Part shown: piece after piece, positions 34,126-43,903 of the stretch
Position numbering within the stretch: position 1 is the first letter of the stretch
Layout: the number at the start of each line of letters is the position of its first letter
Made by a program: the position numbers and the translations under genes
Assembly (NCBI GenBank): GCA_029975435.1
Contig: JARKPC010000098.1
Span: forward strand, 1 to 63,231
Source of the DNA: Propionivibrio sp.
GTDB taxonomy: Bacteria; Pseudomonadota; Gammaproteobacteria; Burkholderiales; Rhodocyclaceae
Length of the DNA stretch: 63,231 nt
Direction: 5' to 3'
The notes under the pieces: model-generated
What the model was told of the DNA's origin: nothing
Seen by the model: the letters and a program-made list of their open reading frames with translations, nothing else
Databases searched by the model: none

Positions 34126-34287
34126 CTACTTCCGTCCGCCGCGTGATCCGCCCTTGTCCCAGCCGTAGCGCACCGTGCGCTGCCAGCGATTGTCAGCCTG
34201 GCGCAGCGGATTCGGCAGCGTCTGGTTGTCCGGCGGCGTGCCTGGTCGCAATGGATGTTTGGCGGGCGGTTTTGGCTTGTTGCGCAT
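34126..34287 (-). CDS. Possible small basic protein
   Basis: An open frame of 53 codons. The peptide starts [10 protein letters not shown] and ends [14 protein letters not shown]; it is rich in Arg, Lys, Pro and Gly and has two Trp. The C-terminal pattern [19 protein letters not shown] looks like a real protein motif rather than random translation. No ribosome site is visible upstream, and the region also lies in the promoter area of aroC. It is listed as a candidate only. Confidence 0.35.
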   Translation of the reverse strand: MRNKPKPPAKHPLRPGTPPDNQTLPNPLRQADNRWQRTVRYGWDKGGSRGGRK

Positions 34288-34356
34288 GGGCGGCGGCAAT
34301 GTAGGACGAAAGGGCGTGCTAGACTTTCCGCCAATTCTATAGCCCTACGGAACATC

Positions 34357-35457
34357 ATGTCAGGCAATACATTCGGAACTTTATTCACGGTCACGTCCTT
34401 TGGTGAATCGCACGGCCCGGCCATCGGCTGCGTCGTCGATGGCTGTCCTCCGGGGCTCGAGCTCTGCGAGGCGGACATCCAGGCGGAATTGGACCGGCGC
34501 AAGCCGGGTACGTCGCGTCACGTGACCCAGCGTCGCGAACCGGATACGGTGGAGATTCTTTCGGGTGTCTTCGAAGGACGGACGACCGGCACGCCGATCG
34601 GCCTGCTTATCCGCAACCAGGACCAGCGCAGCAAGGATTACGGGAATATCGCCGAGACATTCCGGCCTGGGCACGCGGATTACGCCTATACGCAAAAATA
34701 TGGTTTCCGCGACTATCGCGGTGGCGGGCGTTCTTCGGCGCGCGAGACGGCGGTGCGCGTGGCGGCCGGGGCGATTGCCCGGAAGTGGTTGCGTGAGCGC
34801 TATGGCGTGACCATCGAGGGCTGGATGAGTCAACTCGGGCCGATCGAGATTCCGTTCGTGGATGCCGCACAAATCGCCGAAAACCCGTTTTTCGCGCCCA
34901 ATGCGGCCATCGTTCCGCAACTGGAGGAGTACATGGATGCGCTGCGCAAGTCCGGCGATTCCGTGGGCGCGAAAATCAGCGTGGCGGCGCGCGGTGTGCC
35001 GCCGGGCTGGGGCGAGCCGGTGTATGACCGCCTCGACGCGGACATCGCCTACGCGATGATGGGCATCAACGCCGTCAAGGGCGTGGAGGTTGGTGCCGGT
35101 TTCGCGTGTGTCGCCCAGAAGGGCAGCGAACACGGCGACGAGATGACGCCGGACGGTTTCCTGTCCAACAACGCGGGCGGCGTCCTGGGCGGTATTTCGA
35201 CCGGTCAGGAAATCCTCGTCAGCATGGCCATCAAGCCGACGTCGAGCATCCGCCTGCCGCGCCGTTCGATCAATCGGGAAGGCGAACCGATCATTGTCGA
35301 GACCCACGGGCGCCACGATCCCTGCGTGGGAATCCGCGCCACGCCGATCGCCGAATCGATGCTGGCGCTGGTGCTCATCGACCATGCCTTGAGGCACCGC
35401 GCGCAGTGCGCGGATGTGCATTGCCAAACGCCGAAAATTGGGGGCAAAATCACATAA
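34357..35457 (+). CDS. aroC: Chorismate synthase
   Basis: A 366-residue FMN-dependent enzyme that turns 5-enolpyruvylshikimate-3-phosphate into chorismate, the last step of the shikimate pathway. All three family signatures are present: [15 protein letters not shown], the [19 protein letters not shown] block, and the [16 protein letters not shown] region near the C-terminus. The ATG at 34357 gives the normal N-terminus ([10 protein letters not shown]). The start is preceded by a 321-base region that may hold its promoter. This is the housekeeping route upstream of the trp genes at 45-48 kb. Confidence 0.96.
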   Translation: MSGNTFGTLFTVTSFGESHGPAIGCVVDGCPPGLELCEADIQAELDRRKPGTSRHVTQRREPDTVEILSGVFEGRTTGTPIGLLIRNQDQRSKDYGNIAETFRPGHADYAYTQKYGFRDYRGGGRSSARETAVRVAAGAIARKWLRERYGVTIEGWMSQLGPIEIPFVDAAQIAENPFFAPNAAIVPQLEEYMDALRKSGDSVGAKISVAARGVPPGWGEPVYDRLDADIAYAMMGINAVKGVEVGAGFACVAQKGSEHGDEMTPDGFLSNNAGGVLGGISTGQEILVSMAIKPTSSIRLPRRSINREGEPIIVETHGRHDPCVGIRATPIAESMLALVLIDHALRHRAQCADVHCQTPKIGGKIT

Positions 35458-35515
35458 AGCGTTTTTGCTTTGCTGTGGTTATCCGACTGGGAATCCATAT
35501 AAAGGAGGAGTCAAA

Positions 35516-35779
35516 ATGCACGTCGAACACCATGATCTTCACCACGAGTTTCCCGAGATGCATGACGCGATCGCTAGCTTGCGGAACGGGAATCCGATGT
35601 TTGCCCGCTTGTTTGCGACGTATCATCGATTGACGGGCAAGGTCGAAGATCTGGAAGAGCACGATATGCCTGTTGATGATTTCACCATCGAGGACATGAA
35701 GAAGCAGCGCGTGAAACTCAAGGACGACCTCTATCACATGATGCTTGCCTATCGCGCCGGGCAGCAGTCCGTCAAGTAA
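35516..35779 (+). CDS. YdcH-like DUF465 protein
   Basis: An 87-residue soluble protein with the DUF465 pattern: FPEMHDAIASLRNGNPMFARLFATYHRLTGKVEDLE (in parts) followed by the helical LKKQRVKLKDDLYHMM-type end, here EDMKKQRVKLKDDL. Such proteins form helical hairpins; no role is known. The ATG at 35516 lies behind AAAGGAGGAG, one of the strongest ribosome sites in the window, so it may be highly expressed. The N-terminus is His-rich (HVEHHDLHHE). Confidence 0.85.
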   Translation: MHVEHHDLHHEFPEMHDAIASLRNGNPMFARLFATYHRLTGKVEDLEEHDMPVDDFTIEDMKKQRVKLKDDLYHMMLAYRAGQQSVK

Positions 35780-35821
35780 TCGGTTCAGTTGTCCCGGTGG
35801 AGCATCCGGTAGAATCGCCTG

Positions 35822-37012
35822 ATGCTCCCCGTCCCTTACTGGCGCCTTTCCGGCTACTACCTCTTTTATTTCGCCTTCATCGGCGGTTTTTCTCCCTATT
35901 TCGGTCTTTACCTCCAGTCGCTCTCGTTCTCGGCGTGGGATATCGCCGTACTGATGACGCAGATGCAGGTCATGCGGCTGGCCGGTCCCTTTTTCTGGAG
36001 CGCACTGGTCGACCGGAAGGGGCACCGGATGACGGTCATCCGCCTTACGGGGGCGATGACGCTGGCGGTCTTTTGCATTTTCTTCCTGGCCACCCGCTTT
36101 GAAATCCTGCTGATCTCCCTGGGACTGTTTGCATTCTTCTGGGTGGCCTCGCTGCCGCTCGTGGAAACGCTGACCTTCGATCACCTCAGGGACGAGCCAG
36201 CGCGCTACAGCCGGATTCGGCTGTGGGGCTCGGTCGGTTTCATCGTTACGGTGCTCGGGGTTGGTGCCCTGCTCGACAGGTGGCCCTTGCCGAGCCTCCT
36301 GTGGATGTGCCTGTTCTGTCTGACCGGAATCGTGCTGTTCGGTTTCGCCATCCCGGAATCACCGGTGCTGCACGGCCATGAATCGCATCAGTCGATCGGC
36401 CGGATTCTTCGCCAGCCCCGCGTTCGCGCACTGTTGGCAGCGTGCTTCGCCATGTCGGCTGCGCATGGGGCCTTGAATATCTTCTATTCGATATTCTTGT
36501 CTGATCATGGGTACAGCAAGTCGATGGTCGGTGGTTTGTGGACTTTGGGCGTGCTGGCCGAGATTGCAGTCTTCTTTTTCATGGCACGGGCGATGCGCCG
36601 ATTCAGCCTGCGGCAAATCCTGCTGGCGAGCTTCGCAGCGGCGGTCGTGCGCTTTGTGACCATCGGACAGGCAGTCGATGTCTTGCCTGTTCTGGCGCTG
36701 GCGCAACTGTTGCACGGCTTGACTTTCGGGGCCTTTCATTCCGCCGCGATCGCTGCGATCAATCGATGGTTCCCCGGCACCACGCGTTCTCGTGGCCAGG
36801 CATTGTATTCAAGCCTCAGTTTCGGCGCCGGCGGGACCGTGGGCGGGCTGGTCAGCGGATGGGCCTGGGATCATCTGGGCAGCGGAATGGCTTTTGCCTT
36901 GGGATCTCTGTTCGCATTGATCGGTCTCATGATGATATTCAAGTGGGTGTACGAAAAAGATGTCAGCGAAAACGGTGGGCAGTGCGTTGTCAATTGTTCG
37001 AACGATTTGTGA
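35822..37012 (+). CDS. MFS transporter of the phenylpropionate/HcaT-like type
   Basis: A 396-residue inner-membrane carrier with 12 helices. The N-terminus (SGYYLFYFAFIGGFSPYFGLYLQSL, in parts) and the RIRLWGSVGFI motif are those of the HcaT/PPP group of the major facilitator family. Its conserved LTFGAFHSAAIA in helix 10 supports the same group. Substrates may be aromatic acids or other compounds; the sequence does not say. It is 42 bases after the DUF465 gene. Confidence 0.85.
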   Translation: MLPVPYWRLSGYYLFYFAFIGGFSPYFGLYLQSLSFSAWDIAVLMTQMQVMRLAGPFFWSALVDRKGHRMTVIRLTGAMTLAVFCIFFLATRFEILLISLGLFAFFWVASLPLVETLTFDHLRDEPARYSRIRLWGSVGFIVTVLGVGALLDRWPLPSLLWMCLFCLTGIVLFGFAIPESPVLHGHESHQSIGRILRQPRVRALLAACFAMSAAHGALNIFYSIFLSDHGYSKSMVGGLWTLGVLAEIAVFFFMARAMRRFSLRQILLASFAAAVVRFVTIGQAVDVLPVLALAQLLHGLTFGAFHSAAIAAINRWFPGTTRSRGQALYSSLSFGAGGTVGGLVSGWAWDHLGSGMAFALGSLFALIGLMMIFKWVYEKDVSENGGQCVVNCSNDL

Positions 37013-37036
37013 TGGCACATATGGAGTGATGTCGCC

Positions 37037-37861
37037 GTGGATACCCGGGTAGTCTTTGCCGCATTGCTGATGGTTCTTGCGACAGGTTGCGCGCCGACAC
37101 AGACGACGTCGGCTGGCGCCGTCGGGGTCGATCGCGAGCAGACCATGCTCGTGTCTTCCGCCGAGGTTAACCGCTCGGCCGAGAAAGCCTACGCGCAGAC
37201 GATGCAGGAGGCCCGCGCCAAGAACCGGCTGAATCGCGACGCGGGGCAGGTTCAGCGTGTTCGTGCCATCGCTGGCAGGCTGATTCCTGCGACTGCGGCG
37301 TTTCGCGCGGACGCGCCTGGTTGGCGTTGGGAAACCAACGTGATCAGTTCGAACGACTTGAACGCCTGGTGCATGCCGGGTGGAAAGATGGCCGTTTACA
37401 CTGGTTTGATCGACAAGTTGGCCCTGACCGATGATGAACTCGCCGCGGTGATGGGGCACGAGATTGCGCATGCGTTGAGGGAGCACGGTCGGGAAAAGGT
37501 GGGACAGGCGGCCGGTGTCGATCTGGCGGCAACGATCGGCGGACTGATCGGCGCCTATTACGGAGTCGATGCAAATGTCGGCAAGAGCGTTCTTGGCGCG
37601 GCCGGGGAACTCGCTTTCATGCGCCCGAATTCTCGCGGGATGGAACAGGAAGCCGATCGTATCGGCGTTGAGCTGGCGGCACGCGCGGGATTCGATCCGC
37701 ATGCCGCCATTTCCCTGTGGGAGAAAATGGCCCGCGCGTCCGGAAGCGGCACGCCCCAGTGGTTGTCCACCCATCCGTCCAACGAAACTCGGCTGTCCGA
37801 TTTGCGCATCTACGCTGACCGGGTTCAGCCGCTTTACAAGGTGGCCCGGCCGAATAATTGA
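37037..37861 (+). CDS. M48-family metalloprotease lipoprotein (LoiP/YcaL-like)
   Basis: A 274-residue zinc peptidase anchored as a lipoprotein (lipobox LATGC, Cys18). The metal site is His141-Glu-Ile-Ala-His145 (MGHEIAHALREH) with the third ligand in EQEADRIG. The C-terminus WLSTHPSNETRLSDL is typical of the family. These act in outer-membrane quality control. The start is a GTG with GGAG nine bases upstream. It is followed by the entericidin gene. Confidence 0.9.
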   Translation: MDTRVVFAALLMVLATGCAPTQTTSAGAVGVDREQTMLVSSAEVNRSAEKAYAQTMQEARAKNRLNRDAGQVQRVRAIAGRLIPATAAFRADAPGWRWETNVISSNDLNAWCMPGGKMAVYTGLIDKLALTDDELAAVMGHEIAHALREHGREKVGQAAGVDLAATIGGLIGAYYGVDANVGKSVLGAAGELAFMRPNSRGMEQEADRIGVELAARAGFDPHAAISLWEKMARASGSGTPQWLSTHPSNETRLSDLRIYADRVQPLYKVARPNN

Positions 37862-37987
37862 CTTTTTCTTTTATTTCATGGGGTTGTGTTGGCTGACAGG
37901 CTGTTCGGCCCATGAGATAATTCTTGGCCCGCCGGCATTATTCGGATATCCGAATGGCCGAGATTCCGAAAGACTGAGGAGATAAAC

Positions 37988-38116
37988 ATGAAAAGAATAG
38001 CGTTCGCCGTGTTGGTCATCGTTTCCGCCTTGTCGGCGACGGCATGCAATACCATGCAAGGCATTGGCAAGGATATTGAGCGAGGCGGCCAAGCCATCGA
38101 GAAGGCGGCCAAGTAA
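37988..38116 (+). CDS. Entericidin-like small lipoprotein
   Basis: A 42-residue lipoprotein. The signal MKRIAFAVLVIVSALSATAC ends at the lipobox ATAC, and the mature part NTMQGIGKDIERGGQAIEKA has the amphipathic pattern of the EcnA/EcnB (entericidin) family. The ATG at 37988 has AGGAG upstream. In E. coli the pair acts as a toxin/antidote at stationary phase; only one copy is present here. In Betaproteobacteria such genes are often beside leu genes, as leuB is here. Confidence 0.9.
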   Translation: MKRIAFAVLVIVSALSATACNTMQGIGKDIERGGQAIEKAAK

Positions 38117-38215
38117 TGGTCCGTGCGAGCGATCAGTTGATCCGGTTCGTTCAGGTTTGCGCAGGAAGTTGTCGGTTGACTGACTCCAGTTTTTAACTGC
38201 TTTAAGGAATACGAC

Positions 38216-39280
38216 GTGAAGATTTGTGTATTGCCAGGTGACGGTATCGGCCCCGAAATTACAGCGCAGGCGGTTCGCGTGCTGAAGGCGCTCGACCTCA
38301 AGTTTGAGATGGAAGAGGCCTTGTTGGGCGGCTGCGCCGTCGACGCGACAGGAAGCCCTTTCCCGGAAGCCACGCAGAAGGCGGCCCTGGACGCCGATGC
38401 CGTGCTGCTGGGGGCTGTGGGTGGGCCAAAATGGGATGTGCTTCCGCGCGAGCAGCGTCCGGAGCGTGGTCTTCTTGGCATCCGCAAGCTTCTCGGCTTG
38501 TTTGCCAACCTGCGTCCGGCCGTGCTCTATCCTGAACTGGCCAATGCTTCTACCCTTAAGCCGGAGGTGGTTTCCGGACTGGATATTCTGATCCTGCGCG
38601 AACTGACCGGCGACATCTATTTCGGCCAGCCGCGCGGCATCGAAACACGCGAGGTTGAGGGTGTTCAGCAGCGCGTCGGCGTGAACACCATGATCTACAG
38701 CGAGAATGAGATCCGCCGTATCGGCAGGATGGCATTCGAAGCCGCGCGCAAGCGCAGCCGCAAGGTCTGCTCGGTCGACAAGATGAACGTGCTGGAGACG
38801 ACGCAGTTGTGGCGCGACGTGATGAACGAACTGGCGCCGGAATACCCGGATGTCGAACTTACGCACATGCTCGTGGACAATGCTGCCATGCAACTCGTGC
38901 GGGCGCCGAAGCAGTTTGACGTGATGGTTACCGGCAACATGTTCGGCGACATCCTGTCAGATGAGGCTTCAATGCTGACGGGGTCCATCGGCATGCTGCC
39001 CTCGGCGTCGCTCAACGAAACCGGCAAGGGGCTCTACGAGCCGTGCCATGGCTCGGCGCCGGATATCGCCGGCAAGGGTGTGGCCAATCCGCTGGCGACC
39101 ATACTCTCGGTGGCAATGATGCTGCGCTACACATTCGGCATGGAAGCCGAGGCGCAGCGCATTGAGAGCTCCGTGAAGAAAGTTCTGGCACAAGGGTTCC
39201 GTACCGGCGACATCTACGAGCCGGGAACGAAGAAGGTCGGGACCGCGGAAATGGGCGACTCCGTTCTCGCCGCGCTCTGA
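38216..39280 (+). CDS. leuB: 3-isopropylmalate dehydrogenase
   Basis: A 354-residue NAD-dependent enzyme of leucine biosynthesis that oxidises and decarboxylates 3-isopropylmalate. It has the N-terminal [12 protein letters not shown], the substrate-binding [15 protein letters not shown], and the cofactor segment [18 protein letters not shown]. The start is a GTG preceded by AAGGAA. leuC and leuD are not in the window and must lie elsewhere, although the operon often ends leuD-leuB. The asd gene starts 38 bases downstream. Confidence 0.96.
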   Translation: MKICVLPGDGIGPEITAQAVRVLKALDLKFEMEEALLGGCAVDATGSPFPEATQKAALDADAVLLGAVGGPKWDVLPREQRPERGLLGIRKLLGLFANLRPAVLYPELANASTLKPEVVSGLDILILRELTGDIYFGQPRGIETREVEGVQQRVGVNTMIYSENEIRRIGRMAFEAARKRSRKVCSVDKMNVLETTQLWRDVMNELAPEYPDVELTHMLVDNAAMQLVRAPKQFDVMVTGNMFGDILSDEASMLTGSIGMLPSASLNETGKGLYEPCHGSAPDIAGKGVANPLATILSVAMMLRYTFGMEAEAQRIESSVKKVLAQGFRTGDIYEPGTKKVGTAEMGDSVLAAL

Positions 39281-39317
39281 GCGGCATTACCGTTTTTCTT
39301 AAGTTGAGGTAATCGCA

Positions 39318-40448
39318 ATGAAGAAGGTTGGTCTAGTAGGTTGGCGCGGCATGGTCGGCTCAGTGCTGATGCAGCGCATGGTGGAAGAGGGCGATTTCGC
39401 CTTTATAGAACCGGTATATTTCTCGACCTCGTCGATCGGCGGAAAGGCGCCGACGCTCGGCGGCAAGGAAGGTGGTGTCCTCCTGGATGCCATGTCCATC
39501 GATGCGCTGAAGCAGATGGACATCGTCATTACCTGTCAGGGCGGAGACTATACGAAGGAAGTCTTTCCGAAACTGCGTGCGACGGGGTGGAGCGGGCACT
39601 GGATCGACGCGGCCTCCTCCCTGCGCATGGACAAGGATGCAGTGATCATTCTCGATCCGGTCAACCTGAACGTGATCCAGGACGCGCTGGCCAAAGGCGG
39701 CAAGAACTGGATCGGTGGCAATTGCACGGTATCGCTGATGCTGATGGGTCTGGGCGGGCTGTTCAAGCACGACCTCGTCGAATGGGTTTCGGCGATGACC
39801 TATCAGGCGGCGTCCGGCGCCGGCGCGCAAAACATGCGCGAACTGCTGTGCCAGATGGGCGCGCTGCACGATGCGGTCAAGGCCGAACTGGCCGATCCCG
39901 CATCGGCTATCCTCGAGATAGACCGCAAGGTCGCCGAGACGATGCGTTCGGCCAGCTTCCCGACCAAGAATTTCCGCAACACCGCGCTGGCGGGCAGCCT
40001 GATTCCGTGGATCGACGTCCCGGTCGAGGGCGGCCAGTCGAAGGAGGAATGGAAGGGCGGTGCCGAATGCAACAAGATTCTCGGCAGGCCGCCGTTTCGT
40101 TCGCCGGGAAGCATTCCCGTCGATGGCCTCTGCGTGCGTATCGGCGCCATGCGTTGCCACTCGCAGGGGCTCACCATCAAGCTGCGCAAGGATGTGCCGC
40201 TCGACGAGGTGTCCGATATCATCGCCAAGGGCAATCCGTGGGCCAAGGTGGTTCCCAACGAGCGTGAAATCAGCGAGCGCGAACTGACCCCCGCGGCGGT
40301 TACCGGCACGCTGACCGTACCGGTTGGGCGTTTGCACAAACTGGCCATGGGTCCGGAATACCTCGGCGCGTTTACGGTTGGCGATCAGTTGTTGTGGGGC
40401 GCTGCCGAACCATTGCGCCGCATGTTGCGCATACTTCTGGACAAGTGA
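39318..40448 (+). CDS. asd: Aspartate-semialdehyde dehydrogenase
   Basis: A 376-residue NADP-dependent enzyme that makes aspartate semialdehyde, the branch point to lysine, diaminopimelate, methionine and threonine. The N-terminal [14 protein letters not shown] binds NADP, the catalytic Cys is in [10 protein letters not shown], and the C-terminal His is in [11 protein letters not shown]. It is the long, E. coli-like form. The ATG is preceded by GAGG. A strong terminator follows 20 bases after the stop, so it ends the leuB-asd unit. Confidence 0.96.
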   Translation: MKKVGLVGWRGMVGSVLMQRMVEEGDFAFIEPVYFSTSSIGGKAPTLGGKEGGVLLDAMSIDALKQMDIVITCQGGDYTKEVFPKLRATGWSGHWIDAASSLRMDKDAVIILDPVNLNVIQDALAKGGKNWIGGNCTVSLMLMGLGGLFKHDLVEWVSAMTYQAASGAGAQNMRELLCQMGALHDAVKAELADPASAILEIDRKVAETMRSASFPTKNFRNTALAGSLIPWIDVPVEGGQSKEEWKGGAECNKILGRPPFRSPGSIPVDGLCVRIGAMRCHSQGLTIKLRKDVPLDEVSDIIAKGNPWAKVVPNEREISERELTPAAVTGTLTVPVGRLHKLAMGPEYLGAFTVGDQLLWGAAEPLRRMLRILLDK

Positions 40449-40467
40449 TTGATTCGGAAGAAAAAAG

Positions 40468-40493
40468 CCGGGGCTTGCGCCCCGGTTTTTTTT
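40468..40493 (+). terminator. Rho-independent terminator after asd
   Basis: CCGGGGC / GCCCCGG form a 7-base-pair stem with a TTGC loop, preceded by six As and followed by eight Ts. It ends the leuB-asd transcript; the A run makes it a potential two-way terminator. Confidence 0.93.
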
Positions 40494-40589
40494 CGTTCCT
40501 GATCGGCATGTCACAAGCAAGTTTAGCTTGCATCGCTAACTCCATGATGTTATTTTAATATTTCCGATTTCGACGCTCAGGGTGGCGCC

Positions 40590-43500
40590 GTGGCAAATAA
40601 AACATACCATTCCAAAAGACACTCCGGTTTGCGTACATCTGTTCTGGCGGTGGCTTCGTGTCTGGCCCTGTCGGGCGTGGCGCTTGACAGCCAGGCCGCA
40701 GGTCTCGGCAAACTTGTCGTGTTCTCGGCGCTCGGACAACCGTTGCGAGCGGAAATCGAGGTCACGGCAACGCGCGAGGAACTGGCCGACATGAAGGCCA
40801 AGCTGGCGTCGCCAGAGGCCTTCAAGCAGGCCGGGCTGGACTATGCGACGACCTTGCTGTCCATCCGCTTCAATCTGGAAAAAAAGCCGGGTGGCCAAGC
40901 CGTCATCAAGCTCAGTTCGGATCGGCCGATCAATGATCCCTTCGTTGATATGCTCATGGAGTTGAACTGGGCTTCCGGCCGGTTGGTGCGCGAATATACG
41001 TTCCTGCTCGACCCGCCGGAATATGCCCCCAAGGCTGCTTCGCCCGTTTCTCCGGCGACCGTGAGTCGAGTGCCTGATGTCAAGCCTGCTCCGGGACCGA
41101 CAGCGTCGCGCATCGACAATGACGTGCGGGCGCGGGCGGCTGCTCAGGCGCGCGCGCCGCAACCGGCCCAGAAATCGGCTGAACCGGCTTTAGATGGCAG
41201 GGAAGTCAAGCGCGGCGAGACGTTGCACAGGATCGCCTCTGAAACCAAGCTTGAGGGAGTGTCTCTCGATCAGATGCTGGTCGGATTGTTCCGTGCCAAT
41301 CCAGATGCCTTCGAGGGCGGCAATATGAACCGCCTGAAAGCAGGGAAGATTCTCTCGATTCCGGAAAGGACAGCCATCGAAACGGTCGCTCCAGGAGAGG
41401 CTCGGAAGATCGTTCTGGCGCAATCGTCGGACTGGAATGCGTATCGCAGCAAACTTGCCGGGGTCGCTGCTCGTTCGCCGGCCAAGGACGATGCCGGCAG
41501 GCAGGAGTCGGCTGGCAAGATCACTGCCAAAGTCGACGACAAACAGGAATCGGCGGTTCCCAGGGATCAATTGAAGGTGTCGAAGACTGAAGCGGCGGCG
41601 AAACCCGGTGCGACGACTGGAAAGAAAGGCTCGGATGAAGACCTGATCGCCAAGGAAAAGGCGCTCAAGGAGGCCAACGAACGCATGGCGGCCCTGGAAA
41701 AGAACGTTGCCGACCTGCAGAAACTTCTGGAGTTGCGGAACCAGAATCTGGCCGAGTTGCAGAAGCAGTCCACCGCCAAATCCGATACTGTTGCGCCGGC
41801 GCAAAAACCCGTTGAGCCTGCCAAGCCGGTCGAGGCGCCCCCGGCCGCAACTCCCGCGCCGGCTGTCGCGGCGGCGCCCGCTCCTGCACCGGCATCTCAG
41901 GCCGAACCGGCCGTTCCGCCAGCGGCGGCGACGCCGGCTCCGGCAGTGGCCCCCGCGCAGCCAGTTGCAGCGAAACCTGCAGAACAGAAGCCGGCGGAGA
42001 AGCCTAAAGTTGTGACGCCGCCACCGCCGCGCGAGGAACCTGGGTTTTTCGATGACCTGCTGGGGAATCCGATGGCTCTGGCGGGCGGCGGGGGGATCCT
42101 GGCGCTCATCGCGGCGTATTTCTTTGCCCGCCGCCGCCGTTCCGCCGGCGAGGAGCCCGAACAGGATCTCAGCAGTACGCTGACTCCTCCGAGTACGACC
42201 AGCCTCACGGCCAATTCGGTGTTCCGCAGTACCGGTGGCCAAAGTGTCGATACCTCTTCGCAGACTCCGGCGCAAACCGATTTCAGCCAGGCCGGTCCGG
42301 GCAGCATCGATACGGATGAAGTCGATCCGGTCGCCGAAGCCGATGTGTACATGGCGTATGGGCGGGATGCGCAGGCCGAGGAAATCCTGCTTGAAGCCAG
42401 GCAAAAGGATCCGAAGCGCCTGGCCATCCTTCTCAAATTGCTCGAGATCTATTCGGGGCGCAAGGATGTCAAGCAATTCGAGACGTTGGCCACCGATCTC
42501 TACGGTGAGACGGGTGGCGTTGGTCCGGACTGGGACAAGGCTGCGGCGATGGGCCGCGTGCTCGATCCGGGCAATCCGGTTTTCCGCGGATCTTCAACGC
42601 CGTTGTTGGAAGAAGGAGCTCAGGACGCCGATGCGACCCTGGTTGTCGTTTCTGGCCAAGCGGCGGACTCGCTGGCAATGGCATCCGAGAACGTGGCGGC
42701 TGTGCAGGATAACCAGGTAGTTGTTGAAGACCAGCAACCGTTGGCGCCGGTCGTCGCTGCGGACGATTCTGCCGGCCTGACGAGCCTGGATTTCGATCTT
42801 GGCGAGGAAAGCAAACCCGAGATAGTACCGGTTCCGGTCGTTGAGCCTGCGGAAGATGCGAAGCCGTCAGGTGCGCTTGATTTCGATCTGGGGGGTGGGG
42901 TGCAGGAGGTTTCCGAATTCGGCCTTCCTGAAATAGCCCTGCCGGAGGAACGAAAATCGGTATCTCTGGAAGAAACCGCCATCCGCGTTGAAGCGCCCGA
43001 TCTCGATTTTGATATCGGAACGCAGATTGCGCCGGTCGTCGAGCAACTGGATCAGGCGGAGGCGAAAGCGGAATCGTCGGACCTCACTTTCGATCTTGGA
43101 GCCCTCGACGTTCCTTCGGTCGCAGGCGACAGATCTTCTGACGTGAATGCAACGCTTGAGGCAACAGCCGTACAGCCAGCGGACAGTGTGGAATTCGATG
43201 TCAACCTGACGGAGTCCACCTTCCTTGGGCGCCCGGAGCCCGAGCCGGCTTCGTTCGATCTCTCGTCGATCGATCTCGATCTTGAATCGCCAGAACTGGA
43301 GATGCCCAAGACAGGCGTAGAGGTTGCTCAGTCCCCTGACTCCTTGTCGGTTCAGAGCGAGGGGCCTGGCGAAGAACCGTTTGAATCGGCCCAGATCGAC
43401 ACGGCGGTCAATCCGGATTTCGCTACCGAGCAAATGGAAACGCAGGTGGTTCCCTCCGGATTTGCCTCGGCTCTTTCCGAGACCGCTGCCAACCCCGACT

Positions 43501-43817
43501 TTGCGGCGGACCAAATGGAAACCCTGATCGTTCCCGGAGTCCCGGCGGCGCAGTCGGACACGGTGGTCAATCCCGACTTCGCGGCGCAACAGGCGGAGAC
43601 GATCGTCAGTCCGTCGTTGGAGGCTGCTCAGGATCTCGTTCCCGAACTGGATGTCAGCGCGAGCGAGGAAGTTGCCACGAAGCTCGATCTGGCCAAGGCC
43701 TACGAGGAGATGGGTGATTTCGAGGGAGCACGTGAACTCCTGCAAGAGGTATTGAAGGAAGGCGATGTGACCCAGCGTGAGGTGGCCCAGAAACTGCTGG
43801 GCAAGATCGGCGGATAA
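40590..43817 (+). CDS. fimV: FimV/HubP-like polar hub protein
   Basis: A 1075-residue inner-membrane protein that organises the cell pole and type IV pilus assembly in related bacteria. A signal runs to about residue 36 (DSQAAG). The FimV N-domain (37-138) is followed by a LysM domain (about 206-258) that binds peptidoglycan, a coiled coil (about 350-390), a Pro/Ala-rich linker, and one transmembrane helix (about 495-512). The cytoplasmic part is acidic, with repeated LDFDLG-type motifs and three 26-27 residue repeats (937-1015). It ends in the FimV TPR-like cap LDLAKAYEEMGDFEGARELL. The start is a GTG. Confidence 0.93.
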   Translation: MANKTYHSKRHSGLRTSVLAVASCLALSGVALDSQAAGLGKLVVFSALGQPLRAEIEVTATREELADMKAKLASPEAFKQAGLDYATTLLSIRFNLEKKPGGQAVIKLSSDRPINDPFVDMLMELNWASGRLVREYTFLLDPPEYAPKAASPVSPATVSRVPDVKPAPGPTASRIDNDVRARAAAQARAPQPAQKSAEPALDGREVKRGETLHRIASETKLEGVSLDQMLVGLFRANPDAFEGGNMNRLKAGKILSIPERTAIETVAPGEARKIVLAQSSDWNAYRSKLAGVAARSPAKDDAGRQESAGKITAKVDDKQESAVPRDQLKVSKTEAAAKPGATTGKKGSDEDLIAKEKALKEANERMAALEKNVADLQKLLELRNQNLAELQKQSTAKSDTVAPAQKPVEPAKPVEAPPAATPAPAVAAAPAPAPASQAEPAVPPAAATPAPAVAPAQPVAAKPAEQKPAEKPKVVTPPPPREEPGFFDDLLGNPMALAGGGGILALIAAYFFARRRRSAGEEPEQDLSSTLTPPSTTSLTANSVFRSTGGQSVDTSSQTPAQTDFSQAGPGSIDTDEVDPVAEADVYMAYGRDAQAEEILLEARQKDPKRLAILLKLLEIYSGRKDVKQFETLATDLYGETGGVGPDWDKAAAMGRVLDPGNPVFRGSSTPLLEEGAQDADATLVVVSGQAADSLAMASENVAAVQDNQVVVEDQQPLAPVVAADDSAGLTSLDFDLGEESKPEIVPVPVVEPAEDAKPSGALDFDLGGGVQEVSEFGLPEIALPEERKSVSLEETAIRVEAPDLDFDIGTQIAPVVEQLDQAEAKAESSDLTFDLGALDVPSVAGDRSSDVNATLEATAVQPADSVEFDVNLTESTFLGRPEPEPASFDLSSIDLDLESPELEMPKTGVEVAQSPDSLSVQSEGPGEEPFESAQIDTAVNPDFATEQMETQVVPSGFASALSETAANPDFAADQMETLIVPGVPAAQSDTVVNPDFAAQQAETIVSPSLEAAQDLVPELDVSASEEVATKLDLAKAYEEMGDFEGARELLQEVLKEGDVTQREVAQKLLGKIGG
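43398..43634 (+). repeat. Tandem 26-27 residue repeat inside fimV
   Basis: Three units start at 43398, 43479 and 43557 (81, 78 and 78 bases). Each begins D/E-T-x-x-NPDFA followed by a QxxET core and a V-P/S-x tract. The repeat DNA is diverged, so it is old and unlikely to be slipping now. It sits between the acidic LDFDLG motifs and the C-terminal cap. Confidence 0.8.
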
Positions 43818-43839
43818 GCCACACACGAAGTAAAATCAT

Positions 43840-43873
43840 GGGCCGTAACCCCGGCGGGTTACGGCCCTTTTTT
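43840..43873 (+). terminator. Rho-independent terminator after fimV
   Basis: GGGCCGTAACCC and GGGTTACGGCCC form a perfect 12-base-pair stem with a short loop (CGGC), followed by a six-T run. It starts 23 bases past the fimV stop. The next gene's start is about 30 bases further, so that gene is separately transcribed. Confidence 0.93.
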
Positions 43874-43903
43874 CTTCAAGTCCTCATCCAGCCTGCGCGT
43901 TCC

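Noticed and set aside
35460..35515. Possible regulatory RNA before the DUF465 gene
   Set aside because: Only a strong ribosome site is seen; no stable or conserved-looking fold is apparent in the 60 bases.
41190..42476. 428-codon minus-strand open frame inside fimV
   Set aside because: Shadow of the fimV coding frame; Arg-rich and without a family match.
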